Shown: positions 35,169 to 43,730 of the stretch, piece after piece | Layout: each line of letters starts with the position of its first letter | How positions within the stretch are numbered: position 1 is the first letter of the stretch | NCBI GenBank assembly: GCA_012719125.1 | Contig: JAAYAY010000024.1 | Location: 62,001-126,000 of the forward strand | Origin: Planctomycetaceae bacterium | GTDB lineage: Bacteria > Planctomycetota > Planctomycetia > Pirellulales > Thermoguttaceae | Direction of reading: 5' to 3' | Length of the DNA stretch: 64,000 nucleotides | Made by a program: the position numbers and the translations under genes | The notes under the pieces: model-generated | Told to the model about the DNA's origin: nothing | What the model saw: the letters and a program-made list of their open reading frames with translations, nothing else | The model's database searches: none

Positions 35169-35696
35169 CTACGGTCGTGCCAGGTTGATCCAGACGGCGA
35201 AGAACCGGTTCACTTCGGGCGGAAAACAGTAGTCGATCGCCCCGCTGGGTGCCAACGCCGCCAACTCGTAGTCGAGGGCCATGCGATGGACGTCGCCTGT
35301 TGCCATCCGCGTGACGTCGCCGCCCAGGGGCGACCAACCCCAGTCGGCGTCGCGGATCTTGCTGCGGGGCAGCCGCGGCTGGTAGTGCCCCACAAAGATC
35401 CGATCGCCGCGTTTCAACACGTACTTCCCCTGGGGATCCCGGCGATGCACTTGAAGGACTTCATAGGGCACGACATACGTGTAACGGTAAGCACCCAGAT
35501 CGGGAAACGGGTCGGGACAGTCCAGCAGTCGCGCCGTGACTTCGATCCGGCCGAGCGTCGTGACGTTCCCGTCCTCACCCGTCCCGCCACGGCCAAACCG
35601 GGCCAGCAGACAGATTCCGATCGCCACGGCCGCGATCACCAGAACACCGCGAATGGAACTCGGTCCGCCATGTTGTCTCGGGCTGCTGGAGTCCAC
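35169..35696 (-). CDS. Membrane-anchored protein of unknown function in the acylation operon
   Basis: 175 residues, GTG start at 35696. One hydrophobic N-terminal segment (GVLVIAAVAIGICLLARF) is followed by a soluble part with VTARLLDCPDPFPDLGAYRY, YVVPYEVLQVHRRDPQGKYV and a DRIFVGHYQPRLPRSK segment. No family recognised. Similar small proteins often stand with AlgI/AlgX-like genes in planctomycetes, so a role in the same export or acylation process is likely but unproven. Confidence 0.7.
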   Translation of the reverse strand: MDSSSPRQHGGPSSIRGVLVIAAVAIGICLLARFGRGGTGEDGNVTTLGRIEVTARLLDCPDPFPDLGAYRYTYVVPYEVLQVHRRDPQGKYVLKRGDRIFVGHYQPRLPRSKIRDADWGWSPLGGDVTRMATGDVHRMALDYELAALAPSGAIDYCFPPEVNRFFAVWINLARP

Positions 35697-35722
35697 GGCC
35701 TAACCTCTTCTTTTCGGAGTAC

Positions 35723-36829
35723 TCAACGCCCGCCAAGCTCGGCATGGGTCCAGTGCGGCTCGAATCCGCGCAGCGGAATACCACTTGGCAACTTCAGGTC
35801 CAGGACAGGTCCCTCCTTCCAGCCCGGATGAAGCAGCCGGATCTTCTTGATGCCCTCGGGAATGATCGGCGTGTCTGCCATGCGAATCACGTGCATGTTC
35901 CCAACCACGAAGCTGTCGTGAGCGTCGTCGGAAAACACGACGTACTTGTCGTCCGGAGACGTGCACCCGAAATAGCAGTGTTTGCCCGCATTGCCGTAGA
36001 TCAACCGTCGCGTCTTGCCGTCGGCCAAGGCCCACATCAGCATGGTCAGCCCGTAGTTGTCGTACTCACCCGGGAACAACGCCGGATTTCGGTTTGAGTA
36101 GATGACCCGCTCGACGTCGCTCTGGAACCAGTCGGGTGTGCAGTTGAGCGCTCGGGTCAGCAGGGTCAACTTCCCCGTCGCGATCTCAATGCAGACGACG
36201 TTCCATTTTCGTCCGGCAACGTTGGCGGTGCCTACGAGCCGTTTGCCGTCGGGCGACCAGAACATCTGTTGGAAGATCCCCTGGGCGGGAATCTCCTGGA
36301 TCAGCGTCTTGTTCGCACCATCGAAGATGCGGATCGCCTGGTCTCTCTTGTACAAACAAGCAATCTGCTTCATGTCGGGACTGAACGACGCCCAGGGAAA
36401 CTCGCCGGCCTTGCCCTGAACCACCGGACCCGAGCCGTCGGCCTCGGCAACGACCAGCTCGCCCGTCTCGCCCCAGAGATCGTGGTTGATGGTTGCGTCT
36501 TTCGGCATACGCCGGTAGAGAAGCTTCTTGCCGTCCGGCGAAAACCGTCCGCCGAACTCGTTCCACAGATCCGTGCCGGCAAGGCGCCTCAGTTGGCTGC
36601 CGTCGGGTCGCGACAGATAGAGACCGAGAGGGCCGCGTTGGGCCTTGTTCTCGATGATCGCACCGCCGTCGATCTCGGCCGGATGGGCGGCAAATACGAT
36701 CCAGCCGGAACCGGCGACCTCGGCTTTCAGTGCCTCGACCGCAGAATCGTCGGCCGCCTTCAAGGGGCCGGCGGAAAGTGCCAGACCCCCAATCACGGCA
36801 ATCGCCAATACCGTCTTTGCCGGATGCAT
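35723..36829 (-). CDS. Secreted TolB-like beta-propeller protein
   Basis: 368 residues from ATG at 36829, with a Sec signal peptide (KTVLAIAVIGGLALSAGPLK). The upstream frame to 37201 is the shadow of another gene. WD40/TolB-type PD40 repeats are visible: FGGRFSPDGKKLLYRR, PWASFSPDMKQIACLY, QMFWSPDGKRLVGTA and FGCTSPDDKYVVFSDD. It probably forms a propeller in the periplasm that binds protein or carbohydrate. An alternative ATG at 36853 adds eight residues. It lies between the acylation genes and Gfo/Idh/MocA copy 2, all on one strand. Confidence 0.85.
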   Translation of the reverse strand: MHPAKTVLAIAVIGGLALSAGPLKAADDSAVEALKAEVAGSGWIVFAAHPAEIDGGAIIENKAQRGPLGLYLSRPDGSQLRRLAGTDLWNEFGGRFSPDGKKLLYRRMPKDATINHDLWGETGELVVAEADGSGPVVQGKAGEFPWASFSPDMKQIACLYKRDQAIRIFDGANKTLIQEIPAQGIFQQMFWSPDGKRLVGTANVAGRKWNVVCIEIATGKLTLLTRALNCTPDWFQSDVERVIYSNRNPALFPGEYDNYGLTMLMWALADGKTRRLIYGNAGKHCYFGCTSPDDKYVVFSDDAHDSFVVGNMHVIRMADTPIIPEGIKKIRLLHPGWKEGPVLDLKLPSGIPLRGFEPHWTHAELGGR

Positions 36830-36885
36830 GTCAGGGTATCTCCCGTTTCGCATTTCGAGTTCGCGATGGTTCCTGAACTTGCTCG

Positions 36886-38082
36886 TCAGAATTGGTATTG
36901 AGGAATCTTCATCAGTTCGCCGTCCTTGAGGGCCGAAAGATGGGAAACCACGCCGGCGACCGTCATGTTGAGAGCCTGGGCAACGTCGACGAGTGGCTTG
37001 CGTTTCTGGAGAATGGAGTGGACGAATTCGTCCATGAGCCGCCCGTGAGAACCGCCATGCCCGCCGGCGGCCACGCCCGGAGGAAGCGGCACGGGGGTCA
37101 CGTCGGGCAGCTTCTTCTCGAGACCTTGGTACTGCTCGTAGAACGAGCCGCGCTGGCCGCGAATCCGGCCCCGTTCGCCGCTGTCGCCCGGCGAATCCCA
37201 ACTGACGGCCATGCGGGCCATGCCGCCGTCGCTGGTGCGGAGCAGAGCGATCTCGCTGGCAAACACGTTCTTATACACGTTGGTGTCGGCCTGGAACCGC
37301 GGGAGCAAGCTGGGCAGGGCCATGCAGGAGACTTCGGTGAAACTGCCGCCCGTCACGCCCGTGAAGTAGGCGTTCGAGTGGGTCGGATACCATTGCGGCG
37401 GCAGGCCGACGCGCCAGTCCTTGTAGGAAGGCACCCCGTCGACGCTGTAGTGATAGTACTCGCCTTCGGCATAGATGAGTTTGCCGAACCCGCCGGCGTT
37501 GTAGATCGTCCGCATGGCGTAGCAGTCGGGCCGGAAGTAGGAAGTCTCGAACATCATGTAGTTCAGGCCCGAGGCCGCTTTGACGGCCTCAAACAACTTG
37601 TCCGCGTCTTCCAGCGATCCAAACACCGCGGGCACGGCGCAAGCCACGTGCTTGCCGTGCTTGAGCACGTCGATGCAGTGCCGGGCGTGGCTGGGAGCGT
37701 CGGTGGCCACGAAAATGGCTTCGATCGTGTCGTCCTTGACCATCTCTTCCAGCGACGGATAGGTCTTCTCGCAACGGCAGGCCTTCGCCAGGGCGGCGCA
37801 GCGGTCGGGGAACAAGTCGCTGACGGCCGTCACCGTGACGTTGGGATGATCCTGAAAGCTGAACGCCGCCCCGAAGCGGCAGGCCCCATAGCCCACGATG
37901 CCGACCCGGATCTTGCGATCGGAGACGGGAGTCCATTCTGTGGCGGGTTTGGGTTCTGCCGGCTTGTCGTCGAAACCCTGGATCGGCTTCTCCTGAGCCA
38001 GGGAACTGCCGGTCAGCCCCAGGGCGGCAGCGCCGACGCCTACGGTTTGAAGAAACGAACGCCGTGTCGTGGGATTGGCCAT
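36886..38082 (-). CDS. Gfo/Idh/MocA-family oxidoreductase, Tat-exported (copy 2)
   Basis: 398 residues, exactly the length of copy 1, and similar to it over the full length. Tat signal TRRSFLQTVGVGAAALGLTG; Rossmann motif VGIVGYGACRFG; VLKHGKHVACAVPAVFGSLE; GGHGGSHGRLMDEFVHSI. ATG at 38082. Copy 1 and copy 2 bracket the acylation and propeller genes, so a duplication followed by insertion or rearrangement is likely. Substrate unknown; many members of this exported planctomycete group are thought to act on polysaccharide breakdown products. Confidence 0.9.
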   Translation of the reverse strand: MANPTTRRSFLQTVGVGAAALGLTGSSLAQEKPIQGFDDKPAEPKPATEWTPVSDRKIRVGIVGYGACRFGAAFSFQDHPNVTVTAVSDLFPDRCAALAKACRCEKTYPSLEEMVKDDTIEAIFVATDAPSHARHCIDVLKHGKHVACAVPAVFGSLEDADKLFEAVKAASGLNYMMFETSYFRPDCYAMRTIYNAGGFGKLIYAEGEYYHYSVDGVPSYKDWRVGLPPQWYPTHSNAYFTGVTGGSFTEVSCMALPSLLPRFQADTNVYKNVFASEIALLRTSDGGMARMAVSWDSPGDSGERGRIRGQRGSFYEQYQGLEKKLPDVTPVPLPPGVAAGGHGGSHGRLMDEFVHSILQKRKPLVDVAQALNMTVAGVVSHLSALKDGELMKIPQYQF

Positions 38083-38121
38083 GATCAAGACTCCTTGTGA
38101 GGTTGGTGGTCGCATGGATTC

Positions 38122-38247
38122 AAACCGCTGATGAACGCTAATGGACGCTCATAGGATTCGGATCTGTCGAAGGTTCTCCCTTCACGGGACGTGGGATGCG
38201 TAGTTCTCTCTTTTCTTGTTAGCGTGTATCAGTGTTCATTAGCGGTT
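38122..38247. repeat. Inverted repeat element between copy 2 and the aminotransferase
   Basis: Left arm 38122-38149 (AACCGCTGATGAACGCTAAT then GGACGCT) and right arm 38221-38247 are near reverse complements over 27 bp, with about 70 bp between them. AACGCTAAT-type units are internally repeated. It looks like a dispersed intergenic palindrome, not a terminator. Confidence 0.6.
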
Positions 38248-38255
38248 CAATAAGA

Positions 38256-39629
38256 TTACATCAACGCCTTCTCGGCTGCTCCAATTGCCTCTTCGATGAT
38301 TTCCAGGCCTTTCGCGGCCGTGTCGAAGTCCATGACGATGGGCGGGCTCATGCGAAGGATGTGTCCGGCCGGAATCCAGGCCAGGCCGTTTCGGAAAGCA
38401 TGCTGGTAGACAAACTCGCCGGCCTTGGTGAAGGGCTCCTTGGTCTGACGGTCTTTGACCAACTCGATCCCCATCAAGGCCCCCTTGCAGCGGACGTCGC
38501 CGATCATGGGGTGCCGCTCTTTCATGCCGGCCAGGATCTTCGTGCAATGTTCCCCGAGGGCGAGGCAATAATCAAGCAGATTCTCCTCTTCGATCACCTC
38601 GGTGCTGGCCAGGGCGGCCGCACAGGCCATGGGGTTGCCGCCGTAACTGCTGGAAGCTGAAATCTTTTCGAAACTCTCCTTGTGGGGTTCGCGTACGGCC
38701 ACGCAGGTGACGGGGAACCCGTTGCCGAACCCCTTGCCGATCGAAACGACGTCGGGAACGACGCCCCAATGTTCGAGACAAAGCCACTTCCCGGTCCGTC
38801 CCCAGCCGGTAAGGACCTCGTCGGCCATGAGAAGAATGCCGTTCTCGTCGCAGTACTTGCGCAATTTGGGGAAGAAATCGTCCGGCGGCATGATCGACCC
38901 GCCCCAGCCCTGAATCGGTTCCAGGACGAATCCGGCCACGTCGCCCACGGTGGCCCTGTCGATGTACTGGTCGTAGAAGGCAATGTAACGGTCGGTGTCG
39001 ATCGAGCCGTCGTCCTTCGTCCACTCGGGGCGGTAGGTGTCGGGACGGGGAACCAGGTGGGAGCCCGGGGCGCGGACCCGGCCGTAGACCTGAGAGCGGA
39101 TCTGGGCCAGCGAGACGGCGCCGTAGGTCTTTCCGTGGAAGTCGTAGTAGCAACTGATCATTTCGTTGCGCCCGCTGGCGGCGCGCAGCACCCGCATGCC
39201 GGCCTCCACGGCGGCCGTGCCGGCGTCGTAGAACTGAAAACCCGAGAGATCGCCCGGCAACACCTCGGCCAGTCTCTCCACCAGCCGCGTCTTGATCGGC
39301 GTGGTGAAATCGTGGGCGTTCATCAACTGGCCGGCGTATTTGGCGACCGCCTCGCTGACCTTGGGATGGCAATGGCCCAGGGTGGTCACGTAGATCCCGG
39401 AGGAGAAATCGATGTACTTGTTGCCGTCGACGTCGGTGAGCGTACAGGCTTCGCCCGACTCGAAGGCGACAGGGAAAAGCTTCACCTGGCCGCTCAGGCC
39501 CTTGAAGTACTTGGTGCAGCGGCGGTGGTAGTCGTTCGACACAGGGCCGGGCGGCGGAACGACGATCTCCGGATAGCGCGAAAGATCCGTCCTGGCCCAC
39601 TGGAGCGTGGAAGATATGGCGGTTGACAT
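38256..39629 (-). CDS. Class III PLP-dependent aminotransferase
   Basis: 457 residues. PLP site: Asp270 in ILLMADEVLTGWGRTGK and Lys299 in VVSIGKGFGNGFP. DAGTAAVEAGMRVLRAASGR binds the phosphate, FHGKTYGAVSL is the family motif. The substrate cannot be read from the sequence; acetylornithine, 4-aminobutyrate and omega-amino acid transaminases share these motifs. It follows the sodium/solute symporter by 60 bp on the same strand, so it may process the imported compound. Confidence 0.9.
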   Translation of the reverse strand: MSTAISSTLQWARTDLSRYPEIVVPPPGPVSNDYHRRCTKYFKGLSGQVKLFPVAFESGEACTLTDVDGNKYIDFSSGIYVTTLGHCHPKVSEAVAKYAGQLMNAHDFTTPIKTRLVERLAEVLPGDLSGFQFYDAGTAAVEAGMRVLRAASGRNEMISCYYDFHGKTYGAVSLAQIRSQVYGRVRAPGSHLVPRPDTYRPEWTKDDGSIDTDRYIAFYDQYIDRATVGDVAGFVLEPIQGWGGSIMPPDDFFPKLRKYCDENGILLMADEVLTGWGRTGKWLCLEHWGVVPDVVSIGKGFGNGFPVTCVAVREPHKESFEKISASSSYGGNPMACAAALASTEVIEEENLLDYCLALGEHCTKILAGMKERHPMIGDVRCKGALMGIELVKDRQTKEPFTKAGEFVYQHAFRNGLAWIPAGHILRMSPPIVMDFDTAAKGLEIIEEAIGAAEKALM

Positions 39630-39689
39630 GGCGTAGTGTTCTTGTTTCCCAAAGAAAATTGATCGATCAGGCAGGCGGACGAAAAAAAT

Positions 39690-41555
39690 CTACCAGTTAG
39701 ACGCATCGATGGTGCCGGTTGGAATGACAAAGCCGGAGAAGACGACGAGCAACGCGAGGATCGACAACACGAACAGGGCCCACCAGGTGACGACGCTGGT
39801 GTACCAGTGGTTGCCGAGATCGCTGAAGATGTTCATCTTCTGCCAGTTGAAAGTGAGTTGATCGGTTACCTGTTCCGCTCGGGGCGGCACCGTGAGCAGG
39901 CTCACCGCGACGCACACGACCGTGCAGACGGCCCAGTTGATCGCCCCCTGGTTGCTGTATGGCTCCAGCCAGGCCGGGTGCGCAGGCAGCCAGACAAGCG
40001 TCTCCCGAAGGGCTGCGTCGAACTGGACATAGACTTTCATGGCGATCCCGAACAGGAAACCGAAGAAGACGGCGGTGACGGCGCCCTGGGTATTGATTCG
40101 TTTCCAGAGGATGCCCAGCAGGAAGACCGCCGAGAAAGGCGGAGCGAAGAAGGCGTACAGCGTCTGGATGTAGACGAACAGGTTGCCCCCGATCCGGCCG
40201 ATGAATCCGCCCAGCGTGATGGCGATCGCCAGAACGACCACGGAGGAGACGATGCCGACCCGGACCAGGTGCTTGTCGTCGGCCGCCGGCCGCATCCAGC
40301 GTTTGTAGACGTCGAGCGTGAAGATCGTGGCCGTCGAGTTGAGGACGGAATTGACCGTCGACTGAATCGCTCCAAACAGGGCGGCCAGAAACAATCCGCG
40401 GAGGCCGACGGGGACGAGCGTCTGGATCAGATGCACATAGCCCTGGTCGGCCGTCGGCTTGACCTCGCTCCAGGGCTGGATCATGAGGATCTCGGGGTGC
40501 ATGGCGAATACGACCAGTCCCGGAAGAACGACGATCGCCGGCAGCAGAACCTTCATGAAGCCCGCGAAGACAATGCCCATCCGGGCGTGGTAGCTGTTCT
40601 TGGCTCCGAGGACCCGTTGGATCATGAATTGGTTGAGCACGTTGTACCAGATGCTCACGGAGAATACGCCGAAGATCAGGGCGGGCCAGGGATGGGTGGG
40701 ATGGCTGGCCGGTTGGATAACGCTCAGACGGTTGTAGGAATCGGTCTTGGCGAGGTTGGCCACGTTGCTCTCGACCGCCTCTCGCCAGGGCCCCGCAGCG
40801 GCCCGGTTCCGCTCGATCATTACGGCGGCGCCGTCGGCGAGACTGCCGTCTTCCCCGGCAAGCGCGTCGAGGCCGAGCAGGGTGACCGCGATTCCCCCGG
40901 CGACCATGACGATCACGGTGAACAGATCCGTCCAGGCGACCGACGACAGCCCCCCGTAGATGGCCCAGACGCCGGCCACAATCCCGAGAACGACGATCGA
41001 GATCCAGAGCTGCAGTTGCTGAGTGCCGTCCGCCGTCATGGCCGCGGCGCCGGGAAGCAGGTCGGTCAGCTTGGACAGTTCCGATTCAAACAGTTTCTGA
41101 ATGGCCAGGGCTCCGCCGTAGAGCACGGCCGCCAGGAAGGCGACGACATTGCTGATGATCGTCACCAGGGCAAAGAACTGCCGCAGGATCGGGCTGAAAC
41201 GTTTTTCGAGGAACTCGGGGGTCGTGAAGACCTGAGACGCGAGGAGGAAGGGGATGAAGAACCAGATCAGCAGCGTGAAGGAAAGGACGTTCCCCCATTC
41301 CGACATGGCCACGCAGATGCCGTAGACGACGGCCACGCCGATCATGCCGATGAAGTGCTCGGTGCTGATATTCGAGGCGATGAAGGACCCGCCGACGACA
41401 TACCAGGGCAATCGCTTTCCGGCGAGGAAGTACTCGGTGGCCCCGGCCCGCTCCTTCCGCCCGGCCCAGTAACCGACGGCCGAGAGCACCACGAAGAACG
41501 CAACGAACGCGAAGTAATCCCAGAAGTGCAGTGCAAAGGTCGTATCGCCCGGCAT
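39690..41555 (-). CDS. Sodium:solute symporter (SSS family)
   Basis: 621 residues, about 14 membrane helices. ATG at 41555 with GGAAGGG upstream is preferred to a TTG at 41579. Family segments: AGRKERAGATEYFLAGKRLP and WYVVGGSFIASNISTEHFIG at the N terminus, GLFLAALFGAIQSTVNSVLN and STATIFTLDVYKRWMRP in the middle. Length and motifs match SGLT-like sugar carriers rather than proline or pantothenate carriers. Co-directional with the aminotransferase downstream; divergent gene to the right is the DeoR regulator across a minisatellite-like repeat (same strand, 316 bp). Confidence 0.92.
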   Translation of the reverse strand: MPGDTTFALHFWDYFAFVAFFVVLSAVGYWAGRKERAGATEYFLAGKRLPWYVVGGSFIASNISTEHFIGMIGVAVVYGICVAMSEWGNVLSFTLLIWFFIPFLLASQVFTTPEFLEKRFSPILRQFFALVTIISNVVAFLAAVLYGGALAIQKLFESELSKLTDLLPGAAAMTADGTQQLQLWISIVVLGIVAGVWAIYGGLSSVAWTDLFTVIVMVAGGIAVTLLGLDALAGEDGSLADGAAVMIERNRAAAGPWREAVESNVANLAKTDSYNRLSVIQPASHPTHPWPALIFGVFSVSIWYNVLNQFMIQRVLGAKNSYHARMGIVFAGFMKVLLPAIVVLPGLVVFAMHPEILMIQPWSEVKPTADQGYVHLIQTLVPVGLRGLFLAALFGAIQSTVNSVLNSTATIFTLDVYKRWMRPAADDKHLVRVGIVSSVVVLAIAITLGGFIGRIGGNLFVYIQTLYAFFAPPFSAVFLLGILWKRINTQGAVTAVFFGFLFGIAMKVYVQFDAALRETLVWLPAHPAWLEPYSNQGAINWAVCTVVCVAVSLLTVPPRAEQVTDQLTFNWQKMNIFSDLGNHWYTSVVTWWALFVLSILALLVVFSGFVIPTGTIDASNW

Positions 41556-41641
41556 GAGCAGCCCTTCCGCGTCAGCCAACCAGCAGGTTCAGGTGTTCCG
41601 TGCAGCCTCGCTCGGCATTCGAACGATGGTCGTGGGGATGC

Positions 41642-41680
41642 TGGAATAATGGAATAATGGAATGCTGGAATAGTGGAATA
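41642..41680. repeat. Short degenerate tandem repeat of TGGAATAA-type units
   Basis: Five units of the form TGGAAT(A/G)(A/C/T)T over 39 bp. The reverse complement (ATTCCA) is the core of the larger array at 41742, so the two make an inverted pair upstream of the symporter. Confidence 0.6.
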
Positions 41681-41741
41681 CTGCTGCAAGGTAGAACCGG
41701 ACAGCATGATTCAGTTCGGCATTGCCTCATCATTCGACCCC

Positions 41742-41820
41742 AACATTCCAACATTCCAACATTCCAACATTCCAACATTCCAACATTCCAACATTCCAAC
41801 ATTCCATCGCTCCAACATTC
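41742..41820. repeat. 8-bp tandem array (AACATTCC)
   Basis: Eight perfect copies of AACATTCC at 41742-41805, then a broken copy and one more at 41812-41819. No spacers. It sits in the 316-bp gap between the symporter and the DeoR gene. Strand-slippage at such an array can change length between strains. Confidence 0.9.
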
Positions 41821-41871
41821 CGACAGTCCGCTACCGTCGCCAAACACGACGAGCCGTCCACCGGACGTCCC

Positions 41872-42675
41872 TCACTCAAACGGCGCCACAATCACACCGA
41901 TTCCCAACTGCTGCAATTGGTCGACGAAGTCCGGGTCGCAGGCCTCATCGGTAATCAGGCCTGCCCATTGAGTCAACTGGCCGAAGCGTCTCAGTGCGGG
42001 CTTCCCGAGCTTGGTGTGGTCGGCCACGACGTAGACCCGCTGGGCCGACGCCGCCATCTTGAGCAGCACGGCCGAGTTGTCGGGCGGGTTGGTAAACACG
42101 TTCCCCCGATCATCCACGGCGTCGGCGCCGAGAAAGGCGATCTCGGCACGGAGCAACTCCAGATTGGTTTCGGCCAGCGAGCCGGTCAGGTCCGGCGACG
42201 CGGAACGGATATAACCGCCCGGCAGCAGCACGTCGATTCCCGGCTCGTGCTGGAGCTGGGCCGCCGCCGGCAAGGAAGTGGTGATCACCGTCAAACCGGA
42301 CCGGCCGCGGAGTTGCCTCGCGACGGCCAGCGTGGTGGTGCTCCCGTCGAGCATCACGCTGCGGGCGTCGCTTGCCAACCGAACCGCCGCCCGGGCAATG
42401 GCCGTCTTGGCCTCTTGGTTCTTGTTGACGCGGTCGAGGAAAGCAAACTCGAAGGTCGCCCGTTCACCAAGGGTCGCGCCGCCATGAGTGCGGATCAGCC
42501 GCCCATCTTCGCACAATGCCTGCAGATCGCGGCGGACGGTCATCCCGCTCACGCCCAACTCCACGGCCAGCTGCTCGACCGAGCACTCACCGCGACTGGC
42601 AACCAGCTTCCGAATCAGGGCGCGACGGGATTCTTGATTCATTCCTGGAGCTCGGCCCAACGATTGCTTGATCAT
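41872..42675 (-). CDS. DeoR/GlpR-family transcriptional repressor
   Basis: About 267 residues. N-terminal winged helix-turn-helix (ESRRALIRKLVASRGECSVE, QLAVELGVSGMTVRRDLQAL) with RTHGGATLGER following, and a C-terminal sugar-phosphate sensor domain (VMLDGSTTTLAVARQLRG, VVADHTKLGKPALRRFG). ATG at 42675 or at 42642 could be the start; a TTG at 42684 is less likely. Regulators of this family respond to phosphorylated sugars. It is divergent from the aldolase-isomerase-kinase operon and probably controls that operon and itself. Confidence 0.92.
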   Translation of the reverse strand: MIKQSLGRAPGMNQESRRALIRKLVASRGECSVEQLAVELGVSGMTVRRDLQALCEDGRLIRTHGGATLGERATFEFAFLDRVNKNQEAKTAIARAAVRLASDARSVMLDGSTTTLAVARQLRGRSGLTVITTSLPAAAQLQHEPGIDVLLPGGYIRSASPDLTGSLAETNLELLRAEIAFLGADAVDDRGNVFTNPPDNSAVLLKMAASAQRVYVVADHTKLGKPALRRFGQLTQWAGLITDEACDPDFVDQLQQLGIGVIVAPFE

Positions 42676-42686
42676 TTGCGACAAGT

Positions 42687-42704
42687 ATGAACAGAAATGA
42701 ACTG
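42687..42704. promoter_or_regulatory. Direct repeats, candidate autoregulatory operator of the DeoR gene
   Basis: ATGAACAG (42687-42694) and ATGAACTG (42697-42704) are direct repeats with a 10-bp period (one helical turn), directly upstream of the DeoR start. They share GAAC with the palindrome at 42788. Confidence 0.4.
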
Positions 42705-42757
42705 AATGTCAACTCGCGAATATCGCCAGTTTCAGGGGAAGTTCTGGGGCTTCCGAT

Positions 42758-42786
42758 TTGACAGGGCCATCCCCTGTTGATACTAT
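42758..42786 (+). promoter_or_regulatory. Sigma-70 promoter of the aldolase-isomerase-kinase operon
   Basis: Perfect TTGACA (42758-42763), 17-nt spacer, TACTAT (42781-42786; 5 of 6 match to TATAAT). It points at the aldolase gene, 120 bp downstream. Confidence 0.65.
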
Positions 42787-42787
42787 G

Positions 42788-42802
42788 TGTTCGTTTTGAA
42801 CA
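42788..42802. promoter_or_regulatory. Palindromic operator candidate TGTTC-N5-GAACA
   Basis: A perfect 5-5 palindrome with a 5-nt centre just after the -10 box, covering the expected transcription start. Position suits a repressor site for the divergent DeoR-family protein. Confidence 0.5.
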
Positions 42803-42814
42803 AGACAGTTCAGT

Positions 42815-42890
42815 AGGTGCCGGGCGCCGCATGGCTCCTGAGGCTCCAGGCAGTATTCCAAGTCAAGGACCCGTGCGACGCCCGGGGCCC
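42815..42890. repeat. Dispersed GGTGCCGGGCGCCGC inverted repeat, copy 1
   Basis: Left arm starts near 42815 (GGTGCCGGGCGCCGC then ATGGCTCCT), right arm 42866-42890 is its reverse complement with about 19 of 25 matches. It lies in the leader of the aldolase operon, between promoter and ribosome site. Other copies: 46707 and 62485. Confidence 0.7.
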
Positions 42891-42905
42891 ACAGGGAGAT
42901 CCCCC

Positions 42906-43721
42906 ATGGTTCTGGATGGTAGGGAGTTGCGACTCCAACGTCTGCTCGGCGACGGCCGTGCCGTGATCATTGCCATCGACCACGGCCTGTTCGACGGTCC
43001 GATTCCGGGTATGGAAAACCTGCCCGGGACCGTTGAGAAGATCAATCCGCAAGTCGATGCCGTACTGTTGGCGCCGGGAATGCTTCGCCGCTGCTCGAGC
43101 GTCTTCGCTCGCCCGAAACGTCCCCTGGCCGTGCTGCGGCTCAACTGGAACACCGTCTACTGCTTCGGCCTCGGATACACGGAAGCCAGGAGCGTTCCCG
43201 GCTGCGACGCCGAGAGCGCCCTGCGCGAGGGCATGGATATCGCCCTGGTCTCGCTCACTTTGGAGACGGGCAGTGAACAGCGAGACGCGGCGAACGTCGA
43301 GATCTTCGCCAGACTGACCAACGATTGCCACCGGCTGGGCATCCCCGTGATCGGCGAGTACTTTCCGAACGAGAGCGACAAGCTGACGCCCGAGGAGATG
43401 CACAAGAAAGTACTGCTCGGAAGTCGGATCGTTGCCGAACTCGGGGCCGACGCGATCAAGACGTTCTTCACGCACGATTTCGCCGCCGTCACGGGTAGCT
43501 GCCCGGTTCCCGTGTTCGGGCTGGGGGCCGAGAAACTGCCCACGCAGCGGCAGGCCCTGGAATTGGCTGCTCGCGAGGTTGCCGCCGGGGCGGGCGGCGT
43601 CGTCTTCGGCCGCAATGCCATCCAGGTGCCCAGCCCCTTCGATTTCCAGGCCGCCCTGTGCGTCGTGGTGAAACACGGCAAACCGGTGGATGAGGCCGTA
43701 AGAGAATATGGACTGGAGTAA
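42906..43721 (+). CDS. Class I aldolase of the FbaB/DhnA/LsrF group
   Basis: 271 residues from ATG at 42906 (GGGAGA upstream). TIM barrel with Asp25 in VIIAIDHGLFDGP, very like the LAFDHGYFQGP region of LsrF, and Schiff-base Lys185 in LGADAIKTFFTHDF. GAGGVVFGRNAIQ is the phosphate-binding end. It should cleave or form a C-C bond of a sugar phosphate without metal. It begins the operon aldolase-isomerase-kinase-amidohydrolase; the next gene is 129 bp away across a perfect inverted repeat. Confidence 0.87.
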   Translation: MVLDGRELRLQRLLGDGRAVIIAIDHGLFDGPIPGMENLPGTVEKINPQVDAVLLAPGMLRRCSSVFARPKRPLAVLRLNWNTVYCFGLGYTEARSVPGCDAESALREGMDIALVSLTLETGSEQRDAANVEIFARLTNDCHRLGIPVIGEYFPNESDKLTPEEMHKKVLLGSRIVAELGADAIKTFFTHDFAAVTGSCPVPVFGLGAEKLPTQRQALELAAREVAAGAGGVVFGRNAIQVPSPFDFQAALCVVVKHGKPVDEAVREYGLE

Positions 43722-43730
43722 TGGTGGCTC

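Noticed and set aside
35125-35337. N-terminal extension of the MBOAT protein
   Set aside because: Arg-rich non-membrane sequence overlapping the upstream gene; the family starts at MVFTSHIF.
39807-41657. 616-codon plus-strand open frame opposite the symporter
   Set aside because: Very rich in Asp/Arg/Gly, no domain, mirrors a well-supported membrane protein gene.
41742-41805. Tandem repeats that could suggest a CRISPR array
   Set aside because: The unit is 8 bp with no spacers and no cas genes nearby.
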